A DNA stretch of 64,000 nt from Marsupella aquatica (lineage: Eukaryota > Marchantiophyta): NCBI GenBank assembly GCA_973895155.1, contig CCZZQB010000054.1, forward strand, positions 1 through 64,000, given 5' to 3'. Both the position numbers and the translations under genes were made by a program. The notes under the pieces are model-generated. The model was given only the letters and a program-made list of their open reading frames with translations, had not been told where the DNA came from and did not search any database. Position 1 is the stretch's first letter, and each line of letters begins with the position of its first letter. Positions 11,137 through 21,331 of this stretch are shown one piece after another.

Positions 11137-11613
11137 ATGAGTGATTCGGAGGAGTTTTTCGAAGACGTGGAACTTGAAGCACGAGGATCACCACGGAGGT
11201 TTCAGGGGCAGAGAGAGGAGCAGGAGGAAGAGCACGTGACACCGATACCATCACCGGTGCGGCGTGTGGTGGAGGAAGCAGTACTACTACCGGAGCTCAC
11301 GGTAAAGAAGAAGATGGGGACTTTCAAGCTTGGGGGACCCAAGTATGAAGTGACAAAGTATGATGGGCGCTCTGACTACTTGCTATGGGAGAAGCAGGTG
11401 AAGGGAGTGCTTTATGCGTCAGGGATGGGCCAACTGCTGAGCCCTCGTGAAGACGATGTTGATGAGAAACAATGGGACCGCATGCAGGAGCAGGGAGTGT
11501 GGTGTGTTACACTCTATCTCATGCCTCCCATCATCAAGCAGTTAGGTGCACATAAGGATTGCATGTCCTTGTTTGCGGAATTGCAGAGCAAGTATCACCG
11601 CAAGGAGTTGTAG
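11137..11613 (+). pseudogene. gag: Copia-B gag, truncated N-terminus
   Basis: The ATG at 11137 opens a 158-codon frame. It has an acidic N-terminus, then the copia gag start (KYDGRSDYLLWEKQVKGVL and a Trp/Leu-rich helical domain). It stops at ELQSKYHRKEL, where an LTR fragment begins; the junction is the shared sequence GTAGAACC. The zinc knuckle and everything downstream of it are missing. Confidence 0.85.
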
Positions 11614-11842
11614 AACCAAGGCTCATTGTTATGGAGCCACTTGAGAGATAGGGAGAGCTTACACTGTGGAGACTCGGTATAGCCGACGGGCTTAGAGTTC
11701 AGTAAAGCTCTCTTGTGTGTTCCCGTGGACGTAGCCTCAAGGAGGTGAACCACGTATCTCTTGTGTCGACTATTGTGCGTTGGATGGTTCATGGGCTTGC
11801 CGTTGCGATCGTCGTCTATGCTCAACAATTGGTATCAGAGCA
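11610..11842 (+). repeat. Internal Copia-B LTR 3' end plus primer site
   Basis: 11610-11827 duplicates the last ~218 bp of the Copia-B LTR, and 11828-11842 repeats the primer site ATTGGTATCAGAGCA. Both edges fall at short matches (GTAGAACC; GAGCA), the mark of strand transfer during reverse transcription. The fragment joins truncated gag to the end of integrase. Confidence 0.88.
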
Positions 11843-13928
11843 GAATAAGACCAAGTTGGATCCTACCTCCAGGAAATGTGTTTTTCTTGGGTACCAGAGT
11901 GGTGTGAAAGCCTATAGGCTATGGGATCCTATTGCCTGTAAGCTCGTTGTCAATAGGGATGTTTCCTTCAATGAATCCAGATTATTGAAGGAGGGGGAGA
12001 ATACTCAGGTCTCCCGTACTGACAAAGGAAAATCTCCTATCCCGGATCTCGTTGAGGGGGAGATTGGTTATGAGGTGCATGACCGGAGAGAAGGAGTTGC
12101 TCCAATTATGGAGCTGGTTCCTGTGCCAGAGGAACCAGAGGAGTTTGTTGATGCTGGTGAGCAGCAAGTGGATGCTGTTGAGCTTCAAATTGTACCAGCA
12201 CACGCAGATCAACCGGAGTCATCGGCTAGAAGAACATCTGGTCGCACTGTACGCGCTCCATCAAGGTATGGACAGTGGGTTGATTCATCTCAACTGCAAG
12301 AGGATGATTTTACAGCTGATGATGAGGGTGATGCGTTAATTTTGGAAGAAGGAGAACCTTCTTCATTTCATGAGGCAAGTGCTTCAAAGGAGAAGCAGAA
12401 GTGGACTGCAGCAATGCAAACAGAGATGCAGTCACTAAAGGACAACAAAACTTGGGAGCTTGTTAAGCTGCCTAAGGGTCAGCAAGTGGTGGACAGCAAG
12501 TGGATTTACAAGCTGAAGGATAATTCCATAGGAGGTGGATCGAAGGTCTACAAGGCTAGATTGGTAGCAAAGGGATTCACACAAGAGGAAGGTGTGGATT
12601 ACAATGAGGTCTTCTCACCAGTTGCTAATTACTCTACAATACGACTATTGTGTGTACTTGTTGTAATGTTTGGTCTGCTCCTAGATCAGATGGATGTTGT
12701 CACAGCTTTCCTCTATGGCACATTGGAAGAGGTGATCTTCATGAGACAACCGCTAGGTTTTGTGAAGAGAGGACAGGAGGAATTGGTTTGCAGATTGCTG
12801 AAATCCTTGTATGGGTTGAAGCAGTCACCAAGACAGTGGAACAAGCGGTTTGACGATTGGATTCGGTCACAAGGTTTTCACAGAAGTGTATTTGACCCTT
12901 GTGTGTATTTGAAACCGGTGAAGAATGTTGTCTTTGGGTTCATTGTTTTAGTACTTTATGTGGATGACATGCTAATTGCAGCCAAGGATAGGTCTGAGAT
13001 TGTTAAGCTCAAGGCACTGCTTAGTGCAGAGTTTAAGATGAAGGACTTAGGGCCAGCTAAGAGGATTTTGGGTATGGAGATCACTAGGGACTTGGAGGCT
13101 GGCAAGCTATGGTTGACGCAGAGCAGTTATGCGAGGAAGGTAATTGCAAGGTTCAACATGGAGAATAGCAAGCCAGTAAGTACCCCGTTGGCTCCACACT
13201 TCAAGTTATCATCAGCGTTCTGTCCTACGGATGACACAGAGAAGGGGTTGATGTCAAAGGTTCCATATGACAAGGCAGTGGGGAGTCTCATGTATTTGAT
13301 GACTTGCACTAGACCTGATCTTGCCATGGCTATGGGCAAGGTGAGCAGGTACATGTCGAATCCAGGGAAGATACACTGGGAAGCAGTGAAGTGGATTATC
13401 AGGTACTTGAAGGGTACCGTGGATCATGGTCTTTTATTTGATGCGAATGCAAAGAATGCTAGATCATTGATTGGCTATGTAGATTCTGACTATGGACAAG
13501 ATTTGGACCGAAGGAGATCAACAACAGGATACGTGTTCACACTTGGCGGTGGATGCATAAGTTGGAGGTCTACTTTGCAGAAGTGTATTGCTCAGTCTAC
13601 TACAGAAGCGGAGTATGTTGCAGCTGCGGAAGCGATTTGGTTGGATAGACTTATCACTGAAATGGGATTGCCACAGGGGAATGTGAAGCTCCATTGTGAT
13701 AGTCAAAGTGCGCTCCACCTTGCTGTGAACCAGGTGATGGACAGCAGAGTGAAGCACATTGACGTCAGGTACCATTTTATCAGGCAGGCTGTGTCTGATA
13801 ATTTGTTTGAGCTAGTCAAGATTGATGGTAAACTCAACCCGGCTGACGCATTTACCAAAGTGATTCCTTTGGAGAGTTTCTCTAGACACCGTGACGTATT
13901 GCAGGTTTTGCAATTGCATCACAAGTAG
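11784..13928 (+). CDS. pol: Copia-B pol remnant: integrase tail, RT, RNase H
   Basis: The only ATG available in frame (11784, MVHGLAV) lies in the internal LTR fragment, so the product would carry an LTR-derived leader of ~20 residues. Then follow the integrase tail (SRKCVFLGYQSGVKAYRLWD), the RT block (KARLVAKGFTQEEGVDYNEV, LMDVVTAFLYGTL-like segment, catalytic YVDDM), and RNase H (TGYVFTLGGGCISWRSTLQK) to the stop at 13928. RT and RNase H look intact. Protease and the integrase core are absent, so the element cannot be autonomous. Confidence 0.85.
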   Translation: MVHGLAVAIVVYAQQLVSEQNKTKLDPTSRKCVFLGYQSGVKAYRLWDPIACKLVVNRDVSFNESRLLKEGENTQVSRTDKGKSPIPDLVEGEIGYEVHDRREGVAPIMELVPVPEEPEEFVDAGEQQVDAVELQIVPAHADQPESSARRTSGRTVRAPSRYGQWVDSSQLQEDDFTADDEGDALILEEGEPSSFHEASASKEKQKWTAAMQTEMQSLKDNKTWELVKLPKGQQVVDSKWIYKLKDNSIGGGSKVYKARLVAKGFTQEEGVDYNEVFSPVANYSTIRLLCVLVVMFGLLLDQMDVVTAFLYGTLEEVIFMRQPLGFVKRGQEELVCRLLKSLYGLKQSPRQWNKRFDDWIRSQGFHRSVFDPCVYLKPVKNVVFGFIVLVLYVDDMLIAAKDRSEIVKLKALLSAEFKMKDLGPAKRILGMEITRDLEAGKLWLTQSSYARKVIARFNMENSKPVSTPLAPHFKLSSAFCPTDDTEKGLMSKVPYDKAVGSLMYLMTCTRPDLAMAMGKVSRYMSNPGKIHWEAVKWIIRYLKGTVDHGLLFDANAKNARSLIGYVDSDYGQDLDRRRSTTGYVFTLGGGCISWRSTLQKCIAQSTTEAEYVAAAEAIWLDRLITEMGLPQGNVKLHCDSQSALHLAVNQVMDSRVKHIDVRYHFIRQAVSDNLFELVKIDGKLNPADAFTKVIPLESFSRHRDVLQVLQLHHK

Positions 13929-14119
13929 AGTTTTCTTAAACATTCATTGTAATTACTGATATATGCTCTTCCTCATTCCTATGTATTAGGCTACGGCTTA
14001 GTTCTGGTTTGCTCTAGTTAGAGAGGGAAACCGGTTTGGTTTCTGTCCAGAACTTCCCGCTGAGGGATCATATACATTGGCAGTATTACTCTCCCCTAGA
14101 CCAGAGTCAAGGGGAAGAT

Positions 14120-14540
14120 TGTTGGGTATTTACTCTTACGTCTAGGTTAGGTATGACGTGGTTGGTACAACAACGTGGGTTGGTACAACTACGTGGTTAG
14201 GTACAACTACGTGATTAGGTACAACTATGTGGTTAGGTACAACTACGTAATTAGGTACAACTATGTGGTTAGGTACAACTAAGTTGCACACTATATCATA
14301 AGAGGCATGTGTGCTTGGAGAGGTAGAACCAAGGCTCATTGTTATGGAGCCACTTGAGAGATAGGGAGAGCTTACACTGTGGAGACTCGGTATAGCCGAC
14401 GGGCTTAGAGTTCAGTAAAGCTCTCTTGTGTGTTCCCGTGGACGTAGCCTCAAGGAGGTGAACCACGTATCTCTTGTGTCGACTATTGTGCGTTGGATGG
14501 TTCATGGGCTTGCCGTTGCGATCGTCGTCTATGCTCAACA
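14120..14540 (+). repeat. Copia-B 3' LTR
   Basis: The 421-bp repeat is preceded by the polypurine tract CAAGGGGAAGAT. It ends CTCAACA at 14540 next to the duplicated CTTAG. Between the pol stop (13928) and this LTR lie ~190 bp of non-coding 3' sequence. The LTR contains an ATG-started frame (14497) that reads into Copia-A pol. Confidence 0.92.
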
Positions 14541-16617
14541 CTTAGCAGCTAATGCGCCATCGCGAGTACAAACCTCCTCGACACCGGCCAATGTAACAGC
14601 CCCCAGAGCAAAGCGAGGCAGACCACCAGGGATCAAGGACTCCCAGCCTCGCCAACATAAAACTCCAGCAGCAAACTTGGGTACACCCGCGCTGGAACCA
14701 GCGATCACACTTAACGTGACAGCGATAAATCAAAACGACCCACTGAGCGAAGAAAACGAGGAAATGTCAATCACATACATGCAAACAGGTAACATATATA
14801 AACGACCGACAACCCAAATTGATGAACAATTTGCCTATAACGTAATACAGGAAATCACCAACGATATTCCTGATCCGCTCACTATAAACGAGGCAAAGAA
14901 ACAACCAGATTGGCCAAAGTGGCAAGCAGCAATACATACCGAGATGGACGCCCTCATCAAGCGACAAGTATTCGGACCATTTAAAATGGCATTACCAGGT
15001 ACACATTACACCGACTCTCGATTTACATTCTTGAAAAAACGAAATGAGAAAGGCATAGTAGTAAGATATCGAGCCCGGCTAGTAGCCAAAGGCTACACAC
15101 AAATCCCGGGCAGGGACTACGATTTAACATACTCACCAGTAATGGACGCTACTACATATCGCTATCTCACAGCACATTCAGTCCACCATAAACTGGTTAA
15201 TAACCTTATGGACGTGGTAACCGCGTACCTTTACGGCACACTCGATACTGAGATATACATGACTGCCCCCCCGGAACTGATAGAGAGGGTCAAGCAGCAC
15301 ATTCAGGGGGAGACGTCCCAGAACCTGAATACAGAGATTAAAAAGGGCATCAGCCAAATAATACCTGATGGGGATACAAAGGCCCTCTTGATGCAAAGTG
15401 GAAATACACAGGCAATGCATACCAGAGGAAAGAAATTAACAACAAAACTAACAGTCCAAGTGTTACGTTCCATCAACGGACTTAAACAGAGCGGCAGAAT
15501 CTGGTATCAGAAATTCCAGACAGAGATGCTCGCCCTCGGATTTACAAATAGCGGACTGGCACCCTGCATCTTCATCAAAAAGCATATGGACGAAGTCCTG
15601 ATACTAGCACTGTACGTGGACGATGTGAACTTATTCGGGACTAAACAGATGATGAAAGACACAATACATACACTGAAAGGAGTCTTCGAGATGAAGGACC
15701 TTGGAAGACCCAACCACTGCCTAGGCCTGCAGATCGAACACTTAGAAACAGGCATATTCCTTTACCAATCGACATACACGCAGAAGATACTTCATCAATT
15801 CAACATGCAGAAATCCTACCCTGTCTCCACCCCGATGGAACTCAGATCTCTAGACCCGATCAAAGATATGTTTCGGAAGCGCCAAGAAGACGAACCCATA
15901 CTGGGATCAGAAAAACCGTACCTATCAGCGATGGGTGCCCTTATGTATCTAGCGAACCAGACGAGACCTGACATATCGTTCGCCGTCAGTCTCTTAGCGA
16001 GACACAGCGCACAGCCCACCATCAGGCATTGGAACGGCATCAAGAGGATCATGAGATACCTACAAGGGACGATCGACCTTAGACTATTCTTTCCTAAGAA
16101 TAGCCCCGATACGCTTACCGGTTACACTGATGCCGGCTACCTGTCGGACCCCCAGGACTCCAAATCACAGACTGGGTACGTGTTCTTACAGGGGACGACA
16201 GCAATATCTTGGCGAAGTTCAAAGCAAACGATGACCACAACGTCATCCAACCACTCGGAAATCATAGCGTTATACGAGGCGTGCAGAGAAGCTGTATGGC
16301 TACGAAGCATTATCAATCATATTAGGTCCAGCACCGGTAAACCACAGATAACAGAGCCAACCACAATCTACGAAGACAATAAGGCGTGTATCGACCAGAT
16401 AACCAACGGAATCCTGAAGACCGAGAGGACCAAGCATATTGACCCCAAGTATTTCTTCACGCAAGAACAACAAGGGAAAAGTATCAATGTTGCATGGATC
16501 AAATCTCAGGACAATCGAGCAGACATGTTTACGAAACCACTACCAGCCGGATTGCACAGAGCGCACCTCGAAGGTATAGGCATGAGCAGATTGTCCACGA
16601 TCAAGCCCACCTCATAA
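14541..16617 (+). pseudogene. pol: Copia-A pol second half: RT and RNase H
   Basis: This is the continuation of the frame interrupted at 10008. It opens with a low-complexity linker, then RT (RARLVAKGYTQIPGRDYDLT, NLMDVVTAYLYGTLDTEIYM, catalytic YVDDVNLFG) and RNase H (GYTDAGYLSDPQDSKSQTGY, TAISWRSSKQTMTTTSSNHS). It ends at a TAA at 16615-16617. No frameshift is visible, so the only lesion is the Copia-B insertion. The Copia-B LTR supplies an in-frame ATG at 14497, giving an ORF of about 706 codons that starts with an LTR-derived leader. Confidence 0.88.
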
Positions 16618-17121
16618 CACTGAAGCTCGAAAGGATTACCCAACGACGAAACTGTCGCCCGATGAAGCCGCCTCCAGATGCCCGACCACCACACTCGGCG
16701 AGCGCCACACCACATCCCCGACGTGAAACAACGCAAACCAACGCAAAAACGCCCGACTTGGCCTCACTAACCCAAAGCACAACACGAAGCGAAGCGCAAT
16801 ACGCAAAACGACATGAAGAACAACACGAGACGCACACCAGGCAACGAGCTGAGGGGGAGACTAGACACCCATTAGGAACATTCACATAACCCCACTTAGC
16901 ACATACGATCAACACTAACTAAGACATGGCAAAAAGGCTTAACCAGGACATTAGATATGGGAAACCACCTATATAAGTGATGGTAGCACTCTTTCCTCGA
17001 GAAGAAAGCGGCGAGGTTTTAATGAGGCTACATCACACAGGTGGACCCCTAAACCGGATTATACCCTAGGTTCAAGAGATGTGGTTACTTTATGCTCCTC
17101 CATAAACTAACCAAGGGGGAG
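16618..17121 (+). other. Copia-A 3' untranslated region
   Basis: About 500 bp between the pol stop and the 3' LTR. It is C- and A-rich at the left, with no frame bearing a recognisable domain, and ends in the polypurine tract AAGGGGGAG. The short frames seen here look incidental. Confidence 0.7.
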
Positions 17122-17318
17122 TGTTGTAAACCCTAGTTTACCCCTTAACCATAGGGCGAGAACCCTTAACCATAGTATGAGAACTCCTAACCATAGGACC
17201 AGTATAAGGGCATTTGCCTACCATGTAACCAAGGGGATATATATATCCCCTCATCAATAGTAATGGATCTATCTTGTTGGAGTATCTTTGAGTGTTCCTT
17301 TAGTTGTCTATTACAACA
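17122..17318 (+). repeat. Copia-A 3' LTR
   Basis: The 197-bp repeat appears identical to the 5' LTR in the stretches I compared, including the palindromic TATA region at 17233-17250. It is followed by the target duplicate CTTCC. Confidence 0.92.
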
Positions 17319-18748
17319 CTTCCAAAAATAGCAAAGTCATCTATGAATACTTCCAAGAACTTTCTCAAGTAGTCATGAAAGATATTCATCATCAACCTTT
17401 GGAACATACCAGGGGCATTACAAAGACCAAAAGGCATCCTCCGAAAGGCATAAATCCCCCACTCAGTAGTAAAGGCTGTCTTCAACCGGTCCTCCTTCCT
17501 TATCCAAATCTGGTTGTAACCTGAGTACCCATCTAGGAAGCTATACACTTCCCAACCAGCTACTAAGTCAAGTACCATATCAGTAAAGGGGATGGGATAG
17601 TGGTCCTTCTTAGTGGCCTCATTGAGTTTCCTAAAGTCTTGGCAAACTTGGATCTTAGGCTTACCATCCAAGCCTGGTTTCTTTGGTACAATGACAATTG
17701 GGGAAACCCACTCACTATTCAACACAGGATAGATGAAACCTGCTTCCAACAATTTGTCTATCTCTTCTTTCACCATCAAGGAGTACTTGGGATTCATTCT
17801 ATATTGCCTTTGTCTCACAGGTGAAGCTCCTAGCATCAAGTCAATTCTATGCTCACCAAGTTCAGGGTTTACACCAGTAAGATCCAAATGACTCCAAGCA
17901 AACACATCCACATATTCACCTAGCAAATCTTGGATAGTTTTCTCTTCACCTGATCCCAAGGCATTTCCCAAGTTGAAGGTCTTGTCTTGCTGGACAGCGA
18001 TGGTTCTGTACTGCTCAGCTCGAATCACCTCCATCTTGTTCCTCATTGTGGAGTCAAAAGTGTCTTCAAGTTGTGCCAATCTCATACCTCCATAGACTGG
18101 TGCATTTTCAGCACTTAACTCCTCCTTCTCCTTGCTTGAATGCTGGTCTTCCTGAGTCTCATCCTCCTCTACGTTTGCAGCCTCCAATTGGTCCTCCAGC
18201 TCCTTTATCTTGAGCTTCAACAATGCCAGGTGTTTAGCCTTCACCCTCTGGTCATGAGTCCCCTTCTTGATCTCAACTTGGGTAGCACCCTTGCTGCTCT
18301 GATCAGCCTCTTGAGCCACTATGATAGTGCCTTCTTTGTTGTTCTCCTTGGATGAGGTGGCAGCTGGCTTCACCTCCTCTAGACTGGTCATTTCACTGAT
18401 ATTGGGCAGAGGTGAATGGTTGGGAAGAGCCTCCTGCTCTTGCTCCTCTCCAAACACTTCTTCTTCAGTCCATTGGCTCACCATGTTCAACATGTATACC
18501 TCATCCTCATCAGATGCAAATTCGGTACTCAACTCATCGGAAAGTTCAGAATCATATTCATCCAACTCATCAGTAGTCTCTCCTTGATGCTTGTCATGAC
18601 CCCATGAAACTGAAGTGGCAGGTTTGCCAAATCTAAACTCCTTCTTGCCCCAATCAGTTACCACTTGGGCTCCATACAACCAAGGCCTTCCAATCAAGAT
18701 TGGGTAAGTAGAGGGCCTTGCTGGTCTCATTACCAAGTAATTCAACAA
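17319..18748 (-). pseudogene. pol: Gypsy-B pol, proximal half: linker and RT
   Basis: In the frame after an in-frame TAG, the sequence runs through the protease tail (LIGRPWLYGAQVVTDWGKKE), an acidic variable linker, and the RT fingers and palm (RIDLMLGASPVRQRQYRMN, VCQDFRKLNEATKKDHYPIP, FLDGYSGYNQIWIRKED, MPFGLCNAPGMFQRL). It ends at the catalytic FIDDFAIFG, where Copia-A begins. Every RT block up to the insertion matches Gypsy-A closely. ATG codons in this stretch are internal; there is no separate start. Confidence 0.87.
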
Positions 18749-19483
18749 GAACTCCTACCCCCCAATGAGAGTAGGTACTTGAGTGAGAGTCCCCACTGGT
18801 AGCACTCTTGCTCCATTTGCTAGTCTCATTGTCCTTGCTGTTGGCTGAAGTTTCTTGAAACCTAGTTGTTGGGCAGTAGCCTCAATCATGATATTCACAC
18901 CTGAGCCTCCATCAACTGGTACATACGAGAGTACACACCCATTCACTTGAACATCAATCTCAGGTGCTCCAAGGTCTTCACAAACCATCATCACATCAGC
19001 TGGGGTCCCAACCTTTGGAAGCTTCCTCCTTCTCCTTCCTACCAACATCTCCTTCAGTTGCCTCCTATACAAAGGGTTGTCTTTGATCAGCTGCCCCACT
19101 ATAGCAGTAACCAAACAATCTTTCACATCCTTCTTGATGTCATAAGAGGGTACCTTGTTGGTCTCCTTCTTCTCCTCCACCTCAGCTTCTTCCTTCAAAG
19201 CTTTAGCAACCTTCAGGTCTTTGTTGATGGCCTCTTGATGCTCCTTAGCCTCCATCTCCTCTAGTTGCCTCTTGACTTCCTCATTCACCTTGGGATAGAA
19301 GAGCTTCGGATGGTCCCTCTTGTAGTCACTATCTTCAGCTGGTGGGACTTGAACTTCTGCTCCAACTTCAACTTTGGTTGGTGACTCTAGTGAGTGCTCC
19401 TTTCTTTCCTTCCTCTTCTTCCTCTCTTCCTCTCTTCCACTCTTTCCTTCTTTCTTGTGGACCTGGTAGACACCTTGTAACAC
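18749..19483 (-). pseudogene. pro: Gypsy-B protease region
   Basis: The frame carries a charged linker (DHPKLFYPKVNEEVKRQLEE), then VPVDGGSGVNIMIE, the aspartic protease site in the DGGS form usual for plant Athila/Tat elements. It ends LTQVPTLIGG followed by TAG, where Gypsy-A continues without a stop (IGGIFFSINYVVMK). It is offset from the gag frame upstream (overlap 19387-19483). Because Gypsy-A reads gag and protease in one frame, the shift here is more likely a mutation than a programmed signal. Confidence 0.82.
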
Positions 19484-21207
19484 ATAGCTTCCTCCTCAGG
19501 TGTCTCCATTCCCGGTAGATCTGGCTGGTTCTCCCCACCAGCAACTTGTGTCACTCCATCTTTGGCCTCCTCTTGCCATTCCATACTCAAGAAGTTCACT
19601 ATGGCTTCAGTAGGAGCTTTGGCAACTACTGGTGGTGGTGCTTCTATCCTTCCTACCATCATCTTGGCAGCAGATCCAATAGGACAGTTGGCTGTGGTAT
19701 GACCCTCCCTTTTGCACACAACACAAAGAGGATAGGGAGCTCCTTGTCCCTGCCTCCTTGGTTCAGGGCAACTGTTGGAATAGTGCCCTGGTTTTTGACA
19801 ATTCCAGCAGATCACCACGGTAGTTTTTGCCATTCCCCCAGGTCCTTGAGGTACCATTTGATCCACCATCCTTGGTTGAAGACCAGGCATAAGTTGAGGT
19901 GCCATGGGTGGAGCTGGTCTTCCTTGCAAAGTTCTTGGGCCTCCTGAAATCTGGTACACCATCTCCGGGGCTTCTTCATAGAAGTAGTCCACCACTTCAC
20001 TTGCTTGATAAACCTCACTGGGCTCTTCATTGACATATTGAACTTGATTCCTCCAACCTTGGCACTCTTGAGGTGTATGGCCAAAACTCTTGCACTTGAC
20101 ACACCATACATGAGCTCTATTCACCGGCACCTTTCTCCTATCAGGTTGCATACCAGCAAAGTGAACTGATAGGGCCTTGAGTTGGTTGGTGATCTCACTC
20201 ATCTTGGTGTCCATCACCTTCTTCTCTTTGCTTGCTGGTGTAGAACCTTCCAGCAAGTTGAAGGTTGCAGATTTGTGGTGCTTACCACTTGGCTTCTTCT
20301 TGCTGGCTCTCCTCTTTTGGTCGCTTTTTTTCTTTGCCTTCTTCTTTTTCTTCTTCTTCTTCTTTTCAGAGTCCTCCTCAGAATCAGCTTCTGAATCTGA
20401 TTCTGAACTGGAAGTACTCTCCTCAGATTCTGAATCAGAAGTATCTTCAACTGAACTACTTGAGTCACTTGAGCTAGAAGAAGAATCACTATGGGAAAAT
20501 CGCTTCTTCTTTCTCCTACTCTTGGAACTTGAGATCTCAGCACTCCTATAAGACTGAGCTGCCTCAATGGCCTCCTCCAAAGTATTAAGGTGGGCTTGCC
20601 TTACTGAGACACCCATCTTCTTGGGTAGGCTTGCCACAAACCATGCCAACAACATGGAGTCTACTGGTCTAGGGTCAAGCTTGGTAGCTAACCTTTGAAA
20701 CCTTTGTAGAAACCTCCTTACCGACTCCTTGGATCCCATTCTGATCTCTCCCATCTTGATCAAAGCTTCTGATTCTTCTCCCACCTTCCTAAACTCCTGC
20801 AAGAAGGCTAGCTTGAAGGCATCCCAATCATTCTTGGTGGCATTTGATAGGTTGTTGAACCAAGGTCTTGCTTCTCCTCTCAAGACACCCGCCAAAGTGG
20901 TCAACTTAATATCAAACTCTCCATTGGTTTGGGCTGTCCCAATGAAGTCCTCCAACCAAGCATCAGGATCCTCCTTGGGCTTGCCATGGAATGTCTTGTA
21001 TTGAAATCTTGCTCTTTGAGTCACCACCATGGCTGCCTCTTGCTCTTCACTTGTGTCGGTAGTAGAAGAGGATGTAGCACTCCACCCTACACTGGGTTCT
21101 ACTTCAGCTTGCAAATGAAGGTCCTCCCAATCTGGTTGCTCCAACTGGTCACCAAAGTTGAAACTAAGAGAGGCTTCTCTTAGTGCTTGACTCCTTGTAG
21201 TGGGCAT
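19387..21207 (-). CDS. gag: Gypsy-B gag
   Basis: The start is the ATG at 21207 (MPTTRSQALREASL); the longer frame upstream has no ATG and overlaps the primer site. It holds a retrotransposon gag domain (FHGKPKEDPDAWLEDFIGTA, then FRKVGEESEALIKMGEIR and FLQRFQRLATKLD), a Ser/Asp/Glu-rich then poly-Lys linker, and three CCHC knuckles: CVKCKSFGHTPQEC, CWNCQKPGHYSNSC and CVVCKREGHTTANC. It ends in a Lys/Arg/Glu-rich tail after a frameshift near VSTRSTRKKE, a motif shared with Gypsy-A (VSTRSTRRKE). Confidence 0.86.
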   Translation of the reverse strand: MPTTRSQALREASLSFNFGDQLEQPDWEDLHLQAEVEPSVGWSATSSSTTDTSEEQEAAMVVTQRARFQYKTFHGKPKEDPDAWLEDFIGTAQTNGEFDIKLTTLAGVLRGEARPWFNNLSNATKNDWDAFKLAFLQEFRKVGEESEALIKMGEIRMGSKESVRRFLQRFQRLATKLDPRPVDSMLLAWFVASLPKKMGVSVRQAHLNTLEEAIEAAQSYRSAEISSSKSRRKKKRFSHSDSSSSSSDSSSSVEDTSDSESEESTSSSESDSEADSEEDSEKKKKKKKKKAKKKSDQKRRASKKKPSGKHHKSATFNLLEGSTPASKEKKVMDTKMSEITNQLKALSVHFAGMQPDRRKVPVNRAHVWCVKCKSFGHTPQECQGWRNQVQYVNEEPSEVYQASEVVDYFYEEAPEMVYQISGGPRTLQGRPAPPMAPQLMPGLQPRMVDQMVPQGPGGMAKTTVVICWNCQKPGHYSNSCPEPRRQGQGAPYPLCVVCKREGHTTANCPIGSAAKMMVGRIEAPPPVVAKAPTEAIVNFLSMEWQEEAKDGVTQVAGGENQPDLPGMETPEEEAMCYKVSTRSTRKKERVEERKRGRRGRKERSTH

Positions 21208-21313
21208 GCCACTCACAATCACCTTCTTATCTCCCTCCTCTTGAACAACCAACCTGCAAACACACCTCCAAGTCTTGTGGCTCCACTCCCACAATACAAA
21301 TTGCAAAGAGTTA

Positions 21314-21331
21314 TCCCTGGCAGCGGCGCCA
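21314..21331 (-). promoter_or_regulatory. Gypsy-B primer-binding site
   Basis: Read on the minus strand this is TGGCGCCGCTGCCAGGG, preceded by a run of T. It is the TTTTTGGCGCCGCTGCC site common in plant Athila/Tat elements, and it fixes the right-hand side as the 5' end of Gypsy-B. Confidence 0.85.

Larger units (their letters stand above)
10009..14540 (+). mobile_element. Copia-B, rearranged Ty1/copia retrotransposon
   Basis: LTRs of 422 and 421 bp (10009-10430, 14120-14540) begin TGTTGGG and end CTCAACA, with duplicated target CTTAG at 10004-10008 and 14541-14545. The primer site TTGGTATCAGAGC matches initiator tRNA-Met. The internal part lacks most of gag, protease and most of integrase; an LTR plus primer-site fragment (11610-11842) sits where they should be. 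LTRs differing by little more than one G suggest recent movement, probably with proteins from an intact relative. Confidence 0.94.
6906..17318 (+). mobile_element. Copia-A, Ty1/copia retrotransposon
   Basis: Two 197-bp LTRs (6906-7102 and 17122-17318) start TGTTGTAAACC and end TTACAACA. They are flanked by the 5-bp duplication CTTCC (6901-6905 and 17319-17323), and the element sits in the Gypsy-B RT gene. The internal order gag, protease, integrase, RT, RNase H is that of copia. Copia-B occupies 10009-14540, so the native length is about 5.9 kb. The polypurine tract ACCAAGGGGGAG precedes the 3' LTR. Confidence 0.95.

Noticed and set aside
16494-16889. 131-codon plus-strand frame overlapping the Copia-A pol end
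   Set aside because: Overlaps pol in another frame, then runs into 3' untranslated DNA with biased composition; no domain.
20177-20551. Ser/Phe/Leu-rich plus-strand frames that look like membrane proteins
   Set aside because: They are the antisense of the Lys/Glu/Ser-rich linker of Gypsy-B gag; the hydrophobic look is a reading-frame artefact.
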